Source of the DNA: an uncultured Lachnospiraceae bacterium
Lineage (GTDB): Bacteria > Bacillota > Clostridia > Lachnospirales > Lachnospiraceae
Assembly (NCBI GenBank): GCA_945492935.1
Contig: CALYVE010000007.1
Span: forward strand, 1-16,794
Direction: 5' to 3'
Length of the DNA stretch: 16,794 bases
Made by a program: the position numbers and the translations under genes. Shown piece after piece: positions 1 to 7,476 of the stretch. The notes below the pieces were generated by a model. The model saw only the letters and a program-made list of their open reading frames with translations. It had not been told where the DNA came from and ran no database searches. Position 1 is the stretch's first letter. Each line of letters starts with the position of its first letter.

Positions 1-580
1 GTAAATCATGCGAAACCATAATTACAGCAATTCCCTCATCATTCAGCGAAGCAATCAGTTGATAAAACTCTGTCATTGCTTTTGGATCAAGACCTGTCAC
101 CGGCTCGTCCAGTAAAAGTATCTTTGATGCGGCACAAAGTGCTCTTGCAAGCAGCACTCTTTGCTGCTGTCCGCCGGATAAATTTCGATAACATTCATCC
201 TTAAGGTTCTCAATACCCATGCGTTTTAAATTATCCATAGCAAGCTTCTTTTGCTCCCTGCTGTAAAACGGCCGAAAGCCACCTTTCGAAAGTGTACCGG
301 ACATAACAATCTCCCACACAGAAGCCGGAAAATCCTTCTGAACAACAGTCTGCTGCGGTAAATATCCTATTTCATAGGGCTTAATCCCGTCACCCATGGA
401 AAAGCTTCCGCCAAGCGGCGTTGTAAGATGAAGCAACGTCTTCATAAGCGTACTTTTTCCGGCACCGTTTTCACCGATAATGCACAAATAGTCACCTTCA
501 TTTACGGTAAAGCTGATATCTTTTGCGACCGGTACACCATCATAACCAAGCAATAAATTTTCACATGTGATATATGCCAT
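1..580 (-). CDS. znuC: Zinc-type metal ABC transporter, ATP-binding subunit (3' end cut by window edge)
   Basis: This is the cytoplasmic ATPase of a metal-uptake ABC transporter of the ZnuC/AdcC/MntB family, which powers import of the cation delivered by the lipoprotein encoded just upstream. About 193 codons are visible, reading into position 1; the C-terminal end lies outside the window. The Walker A motif GENGAGKST (about residues 36-44), Q-loop LPQQ, ABC signature LSGGQQQRV, Walker B LLLDEP and H-loop VSHD are all intact. The ATG at 578-580 is preceded by AAAGGACAGG and lies 13 bp after the stop of the binding-protein gene, so the two are surely co-transcribed. Zinc rather than manganese is inferred from the neighbour and from the Zur-like operator in front of it; the ATPase alone cannot tell them apart. 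Confidence 0.93.
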   Translation of the reverse strand, partial: MAYITCENLLLGYDGVPVAKDISFTVNEGDYLCIIGENGAGKSTLMKTLLHLTTPLGGSFSMGDGIKPYEIGYLPQQTVVQKDFPASVWEIVMSGTLSKGGFRPFYSREQKKLAMDNLKRMGIENLKDECYRNLSGGQQQRVLLARALCAASKILLLDEPVTGLDPKAMTEFYQLIASLNDEGIAVIMVSHDL

Positions 581-593
581 CGTCCTGTCCTTT

Positions 594-1571
594 CTAATAT
601 ATTGCCTTTTTTAACGCCTCTAAATTCTGCTTCATAAGACCCAGATAAGTCGTTCCGTCATCAATGTCCTTCTTTGTAACAGACTGCATCGCATGCATGT
701 TAACGACTGTTCCTGACTGTCTCTTGGAAGATGAAATAATGGTATTTGCGAGCTTTCCATCCGAATTTTCAAGCACAAGCACACAAGGCAAATCATACGC
801 ATCCAGCTTTTCTGCCAGAAATGTTATTGTATCGAAGCTTGCCTCCGTCTCTGCACTACATCCGGAAAACGCTGCATAATAGGAAAGTCCATAATCTTCC
901 ATTAAATACAGAAACGGAAAACGGTCGCCAAACAAAACCGTCTTATAGGTTGCATTTGCTACCGCTTCCTCATATTCTTTGTCCAACTCGTCCAGTTGGT
1001 TTACATAACTTTCTAAATTGTTATCATATAAATTCCTATTCTTCGGATCCAACTGTACGATTTCTTCTTCAATCGCCGTAACAAGAAGCTTCGCATTTTT
1101 TAGGGACAACCAAATATGCTCGTCACCATCGATAGTTGCGGATTCTTCCTCTTCTTCCTCACCGTTTGATTGCATCCCTTCAACAACAACCTCTTCTTTT
1201 ACATTTTCGTGTGCTGCCTCCATAAGGCACAATGTACGCATTTCGTTATTGTCAGACTCCTTTATAGCATCAAGAACCCATTTCTCCGACTCACCGCCAC
1301 CATAAATCAGCAAATCGCATTCAGAAATGACAACTACATCCTCCGCAGTCGGCTGATAGCTATGCATATCCGTACCCTGATTAAGCAAAAGCTTCACCTC
1401 ATACTGATCTTCCATGCCGACAATCAAATTCTTCGTCCAGTCATACTGTGGAAACGTAGTGCATACAATATTCATTTTTCCATTCTCTTTACCCGGAACA
1501 TATGCCTTCTGACACCCCGCCAGCAGCATAATACAAAACACAATCGGTGCAATAATCTTTATTTTTTTCAT
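594..1571 (-). CDS. znuA: Zinc ABC transporter substrate-binding lipoprotein (ZnuA/AdcA type)
   Basis: This is the extracellular metal-binding lipoprotein of a cluster A-I ABC importer. With the start at 1571 the protein has 325 residues. It opens with a lysine-rich signal peptide and a lipobox LLAGC, so Cys20 would be lipidated. An upstream in-frame ATG at 1628 would add 19 residues before the signal peptide and overlap the promoter; the ATG at 1571 has GGAG at good spacing and is preferred. Family landmarks are DMHSYQPTAEDV (metal ligand His70), DEHIWLSLKNA (His152) and the SAETEASF and NMHAM segments near the C-terminus. Between the two His ligands there is an acidic run of Glu where many ZnuA proteins carry a His-rich loop, and the segment FGDRFPF has Gly where a third ligand His is common. 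It leads the operon with the ATPase gene. Zinc is the likely substrate; manganese is possible. Confidence 0.9.
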   Translation of the reverse strand: MKKIKIIAPIVFCIMLLAGCQKAYVPGKENGKMNIVCTTFPQYDWTKNLIVGMEDQYEVKLLLNQGTDMHSYQPTAEDVVVISECDLLIYGGGESEKWVLDAIKESDNNEMRTLCLMEAAHENVKEEVVVEGMQSNGEEEEEESATIDGDEHIWLSLKNAKLLVTAIEEEIVQLDPKNRNLYDNNLESYVNQLDELDKEYEEAVANATYKTVLFGDRFPFLYLMEDYGLSYYAAFSGCSAETEASFDTITFLAEKLDAYDLPCVLVLENSDGKLANTIISSSKRQSGTVVNMHAMQSVTKKDIDDGTTYLGLMKQNLEALKKAIY

Positions 1572-1585
1572 AGCAATCTCCAATT

Positions 1586-1600
1586 TGCAAATCATTTGCA
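1586..1600. promoter_or_regulatory. Fur/Zur-family operator candidate (perfect 7-1-7 palindrome)
   Basis: The 15 bp TGCAAATCATTTGCA form a perfect inverted repeat of 7 bp arms around one central base. This is the layout of Fur, Zur and PerR boxes in Firmicutes (for example TCGTAAT-N-ATTACGA for Zur). It starts 7 bp downstream of the -10 element and covers the expected transcription start of the binding-protein gene, the right place for a repressor. Assigning it to Zur rather than another Fur-family member is inference from the zinc-uptake genes. Confidence 0.72.
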
Positions 1601-1607
1601 TTTTTAG

Positions 1608-1636
1608 ATTGTATAGCGTTTTTAACAAATTGTCAA
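1608..1636 (-). promoter_or_regulatory. Sigma-A promoter of the zinc-uptake operon
   Basis: On the minus strand TTGACA (1631-1636) and TACAAT (1608-1613) are separated by exactly 17 bp, a near-consensus vegetative promoter. Transcription would start near 1600, inside the palindromic operator, leaving a leader of about 30 nt before the ATG at 1571. Confidence 0.8.
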
Positions 1637-1786
1637 CACAAATCGCGCCTTATTCGAATAACACATTTCCTTCTTCTCTTTTTCATCGTATCTCCCTCAC
1701 AACTCTCACCGATTGACGCTTCATCTTTTGGGTTCTCCAACTAACAAGATACAACAGAAGCAATGAGTAGGTGAGAGAACATGAAA

Positions 1787-1853
1787 AAGAAGCAAATGAG
1801 AATTACAGGATAGTGCTACCCGTGTGCTAAGGAGAAAGGTACATTTGCTTCTT
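1787..1853 (-). terminator. Inverted repeat downstream of ptsI, possible terminator
   Basis: A perfect 12-bp inverted repeat (AAGAAGCAAATG at 1787-1798, its complement at 1842-1853) encloses a 43-nt loop. On the minus strand the stem is followed by CTTCTTTTTC, so it could end the fru-pts transcript, whose last stop codon is at 1872. The long loop and AT-rich stem are atypical for an intrinsic terminator, and the loop holds a shorter GGATAG/CTACC-type pairing. The rest of the 1637-1871 interval shows no gene I can support. Confidence 0.42.
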
Positions 1854-1871
1854 ATCTATATGTGATGATAA

Positions 1872-3494
1872 TTATTTTGTTGTGTCAGTATTGCGGATAA
1901 CCTCGCGTATCTTAAGGACCATGCTTGGTGAAACAGAAAGTTCATCAAGCCCCATTTTAAGGAAGGTTTTGGTAAGGGAGATATCTGCTCCTAATTCGCC
2001 GCAAATGCCAACCCAGCAATTTTCTTTATGACCATTTTCGACTACCATACGTATCATGCGAAGCACTGCCTCATGGTGCGAATCATAGATGGAATCAAGC
2101 TTTGGATTCTGACGGTCAATTGCTAGTGTGTACTGCGTGAGATCGTTTGTTCCAATGCTGAAGAAATCAACCTCTTTTGCAAGCAAATCGCTAATCATAA
2201 CGGCTGCCGGTGTCTCAATCATAATCCCCTGTTCAACCTCGCCGTATGGAATTTTCTGCGCATCGAGCTCATCTTTCACTTCTTCCACAATCGCTTTGAT
2301 TTGCCGGACTTCGTTTACGGAAATAATCATAGGATACATGATTGAAATGTTACCATAGTAGCTTGCACGATATATCGCACGAAGCTGTGTCTTAAAGATT
2401 GCCGGCTCGTTTAAGCAGATTCGGATTGCACGATATCCCATTGCCGGATTATCTTCTTTTCCGAGTTGAAAATAATCAACCTGCTTGTCAGCACCAATAT
2501 CCAATGTTCGGATGATAACCTTCTTGCCACCCATATTTTCTGCTACTGTTTTGTAGGCTGCAAACTGTTCATCTTCCGTTGGATAGTTTTTTGTTCCTAA
2601 GTACAAGAATTCGCTTCGGAACAGACCAATGCCCGTCGCATCATTTGCAAGAACAGCGGCTACATCAGCAACGCTTCCGATATTTGCATACAAATGAATA
2701 CGCTTATCATCAATTGTCACATCTTCTTTGCCTTTTAATTCCAGAAGCAAACGTTTCTTATCCAAATCATCCTTTTGTTTCTCTTGAAATTCTTTCAATA
2801 CAGAAGCTTCCGGATCCACATAGAAAATCCCGTCATAGCCATTTACAATCGCTTGTTTTCCGTCCATATCGTCCGAATAATCGATACCAATCAATGCCGG
2901 GATATTCATTGTTCGCGCAAGAATCGCCGTGTGCGAATTCGTGGAACCATGTCTTGTGACAAATGCCAAAACCATCGACTTATCAATCAAAACGGTTTCA
3001 CTTGGGGCAAGATCATCAGCCACGATGATTACCGGTTCATCCGAAAGAACGCCTATATCCTGTTTGCCCTGAAGTATCGCTACAACTCTGTCTGAAATAT
3101 CTTTCACGTCAGCAGCTCTGGCCTTCATGTAATCATCATCCATGGCGGCAAACATCTCGGCAAAATTATCGCCAACCGTCGCAACCGCAAACTCCGCATT
3201 CACATTCTGCCCTTCGATCATATGTCGAATTGCCTCGACATAATCAAGATCATCGAGCATCATCTGATGCACTTCAAAAATCATGGCATTCACTTCGCCA
3301 ACTTCTATGAGAGCCTTGTCATACAAAGCGCCAAGCTGCTCCTTTGCAGTTTCCTTCGCATCTTCAAAACGTGTAATTTCGGCCTGTATATCTTCAACCC
3401 TCGTACGTTTAACAACGCTTTCGCCCTTGTCAAAGATTTTTATTTTTCCAATGGCAATTCCGCCAAATACACTTTTCCCGTTTAATGCTTCCAT
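1872..3494 (-). CDS. ptsI: PTS enzyme I (phosphoenolpyruvate-protein phosphotransferase)
   Basis: Enzyme I takes phosphate from phosphoenolpyruvate and passes it to HPr, starting the sugar phosphotransferase relay in the cytoplasm. The 540-residue product is slightly short but complete for the family (about 570). The N-terminal HPr-binding and phosphohistidine part carries the active-site segment RHGSTNSHTAILART with His188. The C-terminal PEP-binding barrel shows GLFRSEFLYLG (about 290-300), DIGADKQ, GIMIETPAA, SIGTNDLTQYTLAIDR (about 446-461) and the catalytic WVGICGELGAD with Cys498. The ATG has AGGTGATCC just upstream. The gene follows ptsH after 24 bp and is the last gene of the fructose operon, so the general PTS protein is apparently made under FruR control unless another promoter exists. 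Confidence 0.97.
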   Translation of the reverse strand: MEALNGKSVFGGIAIGKIKIFDKGESVVKRTRVEDIQAEITRFEDAKETAKEQLGALYDKALIEVGEVNAMIFEVHQMMLDDLDYVEAIRHMIEGQNVNAEFAVATVGDNFAEMFAAMDDDYMKARAADVKDISDRVVAILQGKQDIGVLSDEPVIIVADDLAPSETVLIDKSMVLAFVTRHGSTNSHTAILARTMNIPALIGIDYSDDMDGKQAIVNGYDGIFYVDPEASVLKEFQEKQKDDLDKKRLLLELKGKEDVTIDDKRIHLYANIGSVADVAAVLANDATGIGLFRSEFLYLGTKNYPTEDEQFAAYKTVAENMGGKKVIIRTLDIGADKQVDYFQLGKEDNPAMGYRAIRICLNEPAIFKTQLRAIYRASYYGNISIMYPMIISVNEVRQIKAIVEEVKDELDAQKIPYGEVEQGIMIETPAAVMISDLLAKEVDFFSIGTNDLTQYTLAIDRQNPKLDSIYDSHHEAVLRMIRMVVENGHKENCWVGICGELGADISLTKTFLKMGLDELSVSPSMVLKIREVIRNTDTTK

Positions 3495-3518
3495 CGGATC
3501 ACCTCGTTCCTTCTCCTA

Positions 3519-3776
3519 TTAAAGGTTTTCCTTCATAAATGTTTCTAATGCTTCGATTGCTTCAGCTTCGCCCTCACCATCAGCCTGAATGGTAACTGTA
3601 TGTCCCTGTTTCGCGCCTAAACTCATCACACCCATAATTCTTTTTGCATCAACCGTTCTGCCATCCTTTGTGATTGTGATATTGCAGCCCATACCTGCTG
3701 CCAGTTTAACGAGCTGGCCTGCCGGTCTTGCGTGAATTCCCTGTGCATCTGTAATTGTATAAGTAAATTCTTTCAT
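3519..3776 (-). CDS. ptsH: Phosphocarrier protein HPr, with Arg at the Ser46 position
   Basis: HPr relays phosphate from enzyme I to the EIIA domains. The 85-residue protein has the normal family length, and the active-site motif GIHARPAG places the phosphorylated histidine at His15. The second conserved region reads AKRIMGVMSLG; in most Firmicutes HPr proteins this is (L)KSIMGVMSLG, with Ser46 phosphorylated by HPr kinase. Here codon 46 is AGA (Arg), so that regulatory site is absent. This is the reverse of Crh, which keeps Ser46 and loses His15. GGAGGG lies 8 nt before the ATG. The gene sits between fruA (85 bp upstream) and ptsI (24 bp downstream), consistent with a catalytic HPr that may be specific to fructose. 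Confidence 0.95.
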   Translation of the reverse strand: MKEFTYTITDAQGIHARPAGQLVKLAAGMGCNITITKDGRTVDAKRIMGVMSLGAKQGHTVTIQADGEGEAEAIEALETFMKENL

Positions 3777-3861
3777 AGTATTAACCCTCCATTTTATGAA
3801 TATCTTCTCTTTAAAAAGCTCATTTTCTTCGGTATACTGAACAAATCGTGTACCAATCTGT

Positions 3862-5553
3862 TTATTTTGCTACCTTTTTCTTGAGTGCGCCAAGCACGAA
3901 TGCTCCGACGAAACTACCAATCAGTAATGCCAAAAGATAAAGTAACGCATTTCCTACAACCGGGAATACAAAGATTCCGCCGTGAGGGGCCATCAAGGTA
4001 CACTTAAATGCAGATGCTAAAGCACCTGAGATTGCTGAACCTACGATACAGGATGGAATAACACGCAGTGGGTCAGATGCAGCAAACGGAATAGCACCTT
4101 CTGAAATGAATGACAGACCCATAACAATGTTTGTAGGACCGGCCTTTCTCTCTTCTGCTGTATACTTGTTCTTAAAGAACATGGTTGAGATTGCGATTGC
4201 CAGAGGCGGAACCATACCACCAACCATTACTGCTGCCATAATGCCGTAATTTCCGGCTGCAATCTGTGAAAGACCAAATGCGTAAGCCGCCTTGTTCACA
4301 GGTCCACCCATATCAACAGACATCATGCCTGCTAACAACGCACCAAGTAAGATTCTGTTTGCATTACCCATGCTCGAAAGACCATTGTTAATAGCTGTAT
4401 TAAGCCAGCCTACGAATGGCTCTACTGCAAATACCATCAAAAGTCCTACAAGCAGCATACCAAACAATGGATATATAAGTACAGGTTTTAAACCATCAAT
4501 TGATTCCGGAAGCTTTTCAAATAGCTTCTTGAGCAGAAGAACAAAGTAGCCTGCCGCAAAACCTGCAACAATCGCTCCAAGGAAACCGGATGTACCGTTT
4601 GCAGCAATTGCACCACCAAGTACACCAAGTGCAAGCCCCGGACGATCTGCAATACTCATTGCAATGTACCCGGCAAGTATCGGTAGCATAAATCCAAAGG
4701 CGATGCCTCCGACCTTCGCCTTCAGAAATTCCGCAACCGGAGTAAGTACACCGAAATTACTCTTAACGGCAGCTTCTGAACCAAACTTATCAATCAGATC
4801 CTGCGGAATATTATTTAAATCTACGAGTAATCCATCAATTAAAAATGCAAGTGCTATCAGGATACCGCCTCCAACTACGAATGGAAGCATATGGGAAACA
4901 CCATTCATCAGGTGCTTATAAATCTGATGTCCAACGCTTTCCTTCTCATCACTATCAGCAACAGTCTGACTTCCACCAGTCGCCTTATAAAGCTTAACAT
5001 CACCATTTTCAATTTTCTTGATTAATTCCTCAGCCTTACTGATGCCATCCGCAACCTTACAAATGATTACCGGCTTTCCATCAAAACGATCCATAGGGAC
5101 CTGCGTATCAGCTGCTACGATGATGCCATCCGCATTTGCAATGTCTTCTTTTGAAAGAACATTCTTTGCACCACCCGAACCTCTTGTCTCAACCTTCATA
5201 CGATGTCCAAGCTGTGTTGCCTTCTTTTCCAGGCTTTCCGCAGCCATGTAGGTATGAGCAATACCTGTCGGGCAACCGGTTACCGCAAGAATGTTTAAGC
5301 CAACAGCCTTTACAGCTTCTTCAGTCTTTGCGTTTCTTTCATTTTCTGCTTTGTCAATAATCTTCAAAAATTCCTTCGTAGACTTTGCAGACTTTAACTG
5401 ATTTGTGAATGTCTCGTCCATAAGTAACATCGAAAGCTTACTAAGTACATCCAGATGAACATTATCCTCCGTATCCGGTGCTGCAATAAGAAATAAAAGC
5501 GTAACCTTCTCTCCGTCCAATGAATCAAAATCCACACCTGCCGGAATAACCAT
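3862..5553 (-). CDS. fruA: PTS fructose transporter EIIBC, intact frame of a 5'-damaged EIIABC gene
   Basis: This frame encodes most of a fructose EIIABC permease, which imports fructose and phosphorylates it at C1. The first 75 or so residues are the C-terminal half of the EIIA domain (VTLLFLIAAPDTEDNVHLDVLSKLS). EIIB follows with its phosphocysteine loop TGCPTGIAHT (Cys94 in this frame). EIIC spans about 205-560 with many membrane helices and the conserved GGPVNKAAYAF and APHGGIFV segments. The ATG at 5553 has no ribosome site and lies inside EIIA, so it is not the ancestral start. That start is the ATG at 5693, after TAGGAGGGT, 11 bp behind fruK, in another frame. Between them the coding sequence is shortened and frameshifted. 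A functional EIIBC could arise only by reinitiation or slippage, with EIIA supplied elsewhere. An assembly error is also possible. Confidence 0.9.
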   Translation of the reverse strand: MVIPAGVDFDSLDGEKVTLLFLIAAPDTEDNVHLDVLSKLSMLLMDETFTNQLKSAKSTKEFLKIIDKAENERNAKTEEAVKAVGLNILAVTGCPTGIAHTYMAAESLEKKATQLGHRMKVETRGSGGAKNVLSKEDIANADGIIVAADTQVPMDRFDGKPVIICKVADGISKAEELIKKIENGDVKLYKATGGSQTVADSDEKESVGHQIYKHLMNGVSHMLPFVVGGGILIALAFLIDGLLVDLNNIPQDLIDKFGSEAAVKSNFGVLTPVAEFLKAKVGGIAFGFMLPILAGYIAMSIADRPGLALGVLGGAIAANGTSGFLGAIVAGFAAGYFVLLLKKLFEKLPESIDGLKPVLIYPLFGMLLVGLLMVFAVEPFVGWLNTAINNGLSSMGNANRILLGALLAGMMSVDMGGPVNKAAYAFGLSQIAAGNYGIMAAVMVGGMVPPLAIAISTMFFKNKYTAEERKAGPTNIVMGLSFISEGAIPFAASDPLRVIPSCIVGSAISGALASAFKCTLMAPHGGIFVFPVVGNALLYLLALLIGSFVGAFVLGALKKKVAK

Positions 5554-5558
5554 AGCCG

Positions 5559-5693
5559 CTAATCCCGGCTTTGAAACCGCCTTTGACTTACAATGAGGAA
5601 TTGCAATACCTTCTCCAATTCCGGTTGTTCCTTTGAAAAAAAAGCCGCATCAAGCCGAATGCTTTTTTCATCTAATAAATCAACAATACGCAT
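5559..5693 (-). pseudogene. fruA: Displaced 5' end of fruA (EIIA domain) with internal deletion and frameshift
   Basis: From the well-placed ATG at 5693 the frame begins MRIVDLLDEKSIRLDAAFF, a normal EIIA-fructose N-terminus, then changes character and stops at TAG (5559-5561) after 44 codons. The missing continuation KGTTGIGEGIAIPHCKSK, which includes the phosphorylated His, is in the next frame directly after a run of eight T (plus-strand A at 5636-5643). One extra T would join the frames. Even then about 33-38 residues normally found between the SIRLDA and GTTGIGEG segments are missing. The TAG is followed by CGGCT and then the ATG at 5553, so translational reinitiation is conceivable. Confidence 0.8.
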
Positions 5694-5704
5694 ATGATAC
5701 CCTC

Positions 5705-6616
5705 CTATAAATGAAATGTTTTATGAAGAAGACTCATTACCTCTTCCTTTGTCGCCAGTTCTTCTGAAAAAGCGCTCGCACTACCTGTACATACCCCCAT
5801 CTGAAAAGCTTTTTCGTAGCTTCCTGTTTGTAAGTATCCGGCAAGAAATCCGGCCACCATAGAATCACCTGCCCCAACCGAATTCTTCAATACCCCGACA
5901 GGCGCATCAGACATGTAAACGCTTCCGTCCTCCGCAAGCAAAACGGCACCTTCTCCTGCCATTGAAACAAGTATGTTTCTTGCGCCTTCGTTTGCAAGCT
6001 CTTTCGCATATTGCACAACAGCCTCCTTCGTCTTGATAGTAACCCCAAAGACTTCGCCAAGCTCGTGATTATTTGGTTTGACCAAAAAAGGCTTATATGG
6101 CAAAACGTTTACCAAAAGTTCTTTTGTTGCATCAACAACAATCGGAATATTTTTGTCTGCCAGACGCTTCATAATGTCCATGTAGCTTGATTTTGGCATA
6201 CAATCCGGTATGCTGCCTGCAAGAACAAGCACATCCTTGTCGTTGAGCCTGTCCAGCTTGTCATAAAGCTTTTGTACATAGCAATCCTCAATGAACGGTC
6301 CTTTTCCGTTCAATTCCGTCTCTTCCTTTGCACGTATCTTAACATTGATTCTCGTCACACCTTCCGGCAAACGAATAAAGTCTGTTTTGATACCTTTTTT
6401 TGCAAGGAGCATTTCAAGTGTTTCACCGACAAATCCGGCAATAAAGCCAAGCGCTTCGTTTTCGATACCAAGATTCGTTAATACAATGGAAACGTTGATT
6501 CCTTTGCCTCCCGGATATAGTATTTCCGACTGCGCGCGGTTTACACGTCCAAGCTCGATTTGCGGAACATCCACAACATAATCAAGAGACGGATTAAAGG
6601 AAACCGTGTAAATCAT
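5705..6616 (-). CDS. fruK: 1-phosphofructokinase (PfkB family)
   Basis: FruK phosphorylates fructose 1-phosphate, the product of the fructose PTS, to fructose 1,6-bisphosphate in the cytoplasm. The 303-residue protein has the normal family length. It starts with MIYTVSFNPSLDY, typical of hexose-phosphate PfkB kinases, then the sugar-binding motif GGKGINVS (36-43), the KPNNHELG segment and the ATP-binding, catalytic motif NSVGAGDSMVAGFLAG with the base Asp251. Its ATG overlaps the fruR stop in an ATGA (6613-6616) and its stop overlaps the ribosome site of fruA, so the three genes are tightly coupled. Tagatose-6-phosphate kinase is a close relative, but the neighbours favour fructose 1-phosphate. 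Confidence 0.95.
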   Translation of the reverse strand: MIYTVSFNPSLDYVVDVPQIELGRVNRAQSEILYPGGKGINVSIVLTNLGIENEALGFIAGFVGETLEMLLAKKGIKTDFIRLPEGVTRINVKIRAKEETELNGKGPFIEDCYVQKLYDKLDRLNDKDVLVLAGSIPDCMPKSSYMDIMKRLADKNIPIVVDATKELLVNVLPYKPFLVKPNNHELGEVFGVTIKTKEAVVQYAKELANEGARNILVSMAGEGAVLLAEDGSVYMSDAPVGVLKNSVGAGDSMVAGFLAGYLQTGSYEKAFQMGVCTGSASAFSEELATKEEVMSLLHKTFHL

Positions 6617-7362
6617 CCTTCTACCTCCTTTATATTCTTATATTGTTTATATGTATTATCTTCAAGTCTCGTTGTAATTATCCCCACACTATCAAAATCT
6701 GCAAATGTTACGGACGAGATTTGTGAAAACTTTGACTTGTCGCAAAGAACATATTTTTCTTTTGTTTTCTCCATGGAGCGTTGTTTAATAGCCGCCTCTT
6801 TCATATCCGGTGTACTGAATCCGTTTTTGACTGTCACACCGTTCGTCCCCCAAAAACCTTTTGTAAAATTGTATTTTTCAAGACTACGAATTGCTTCTTC
6901 TCCAACGATTGCTTCCGTCACAGATTTGAATTCACCGCCAAGCACGTAAACAGTAAAGCCCTTCAACGCAAGTGCTCTTGCATGACTAAACGCATTCGTA
7001 ACAAACACGACATCCTTCTGATTAATAAACTCAATCATAAGCTCCGTTGTTGTACCCGCATCCAAATATACCATATCATTTGGTTCGATTAAGCTTGCCG
7101 CATATTTTGCAATCGCAACTTTATCTTCGCGATTTAGATTGATACGACTGGCTATTGTGTCATCGATTGTCCGATAATTATTCTTCTTTGATACTGCTCC
7201 GCCATGAACCTTTGTTAATCGTCCCTCACGGTCAAGTTGCGTCAAATCTCTTCGAATTGTAGATTCCGATGCAGAAAGAATTTGCATAAGCTCCTGAACA
7301 GATACACTCTTTCTCTCATCTACATAAGATAGAATAATGTTATGTCTTTCTTCTCCTAACAT
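6613..7362 (-). CDS. fruR: DeoR-family transcriptional regulator of the fructose operon
   Basis: This is a DNA-binding repressor that probably senses a fructose phosphate. Of its 249 residues, about 1-57 form a DeoR-type winged helix-turn-helix (MLGEERHNIILSYV through SESTIRRDLTQLDREGRLTKVHGG). The C-terminal sugar-phosphate sensor domain contains the family motifs VYLDAGTTTELM, VTNAFSHA and LCDKSKF. It is the first gene of the operon and overlaps fruK by 4 bp. GAGG lies 7 nt before the ATG. Its promoter is covered by a tandem repeat array that is the obvious operator candidate, so autoregulation together with the whole fruR-K-A-ptsH-I operon is likely. The gene name rests on context; relatives such as LacR and GlpR share the same fold. 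Confidence 0.92.
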   Translation of the reverse strand: MLGEERHNIILSYVDERKSVSVQELMQILSASESTIRRDLTQLDREGRLTKVHGGAVSKKNNYRTIDDTIASRINLNREDKVAIAKYAASLIEPNDMVYLDAGTTTELMIEFINQKDVVFVTNAFSHARALALKGFTVYVLGGEFKSVTEAIVGEEAIRSLEKYNFTKGFWGTNGVTVKNGFSTPDMKEAAIKQRSMEKTKEKYVLCDKSKFSQISSVTFADFDSVGIITTRLEDNTYKQYKNIKEVEG

Positions 7363-7447
7363 TTTTGTACCTCTTTTCTTATCTTTTTTTCTTGTAGATT
7401 TCTTTATTTTATTTTTTCTTATTTCCGCTCATTTATTCGATAATGCA

Positions 7448-7476
7448 ATTATAGCGTCATTTTCAGTCATTGTCAA
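7448..7476 (-). promoter_or_regulatory. Consensus sigma-A promoter of the fructose PTS operon
   Basis: On the minus strand TTGACA (7471-7476) and TATAAT (7448-7453) are both perfect and separated by 17 bp. The start would be near 7441, giving a leader of about 78 nt before fruR. The spacer and the -35 box are themselves built from copies of the 10-bp repeat, so a protein bound to the repeats would directly block polymerase. Confidence 0.88.

Noticed and set aside
1781..1813. A 10-codon plus-strand mini-ORF with AGGTGAG in front (MKKKQMRITG)
   Set aside because: It has a good ribosome site but no promoter on that strand and no downstream plus-strand gene to regulate; too short to support.
6098..6115. 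A cre-like palindrome within fruK (around AAACGTTT)
   Set aside because: It needs an extra base pair compared with the CcpA cre consensus and lies in a conserved coding stretch, so it is probably chance.
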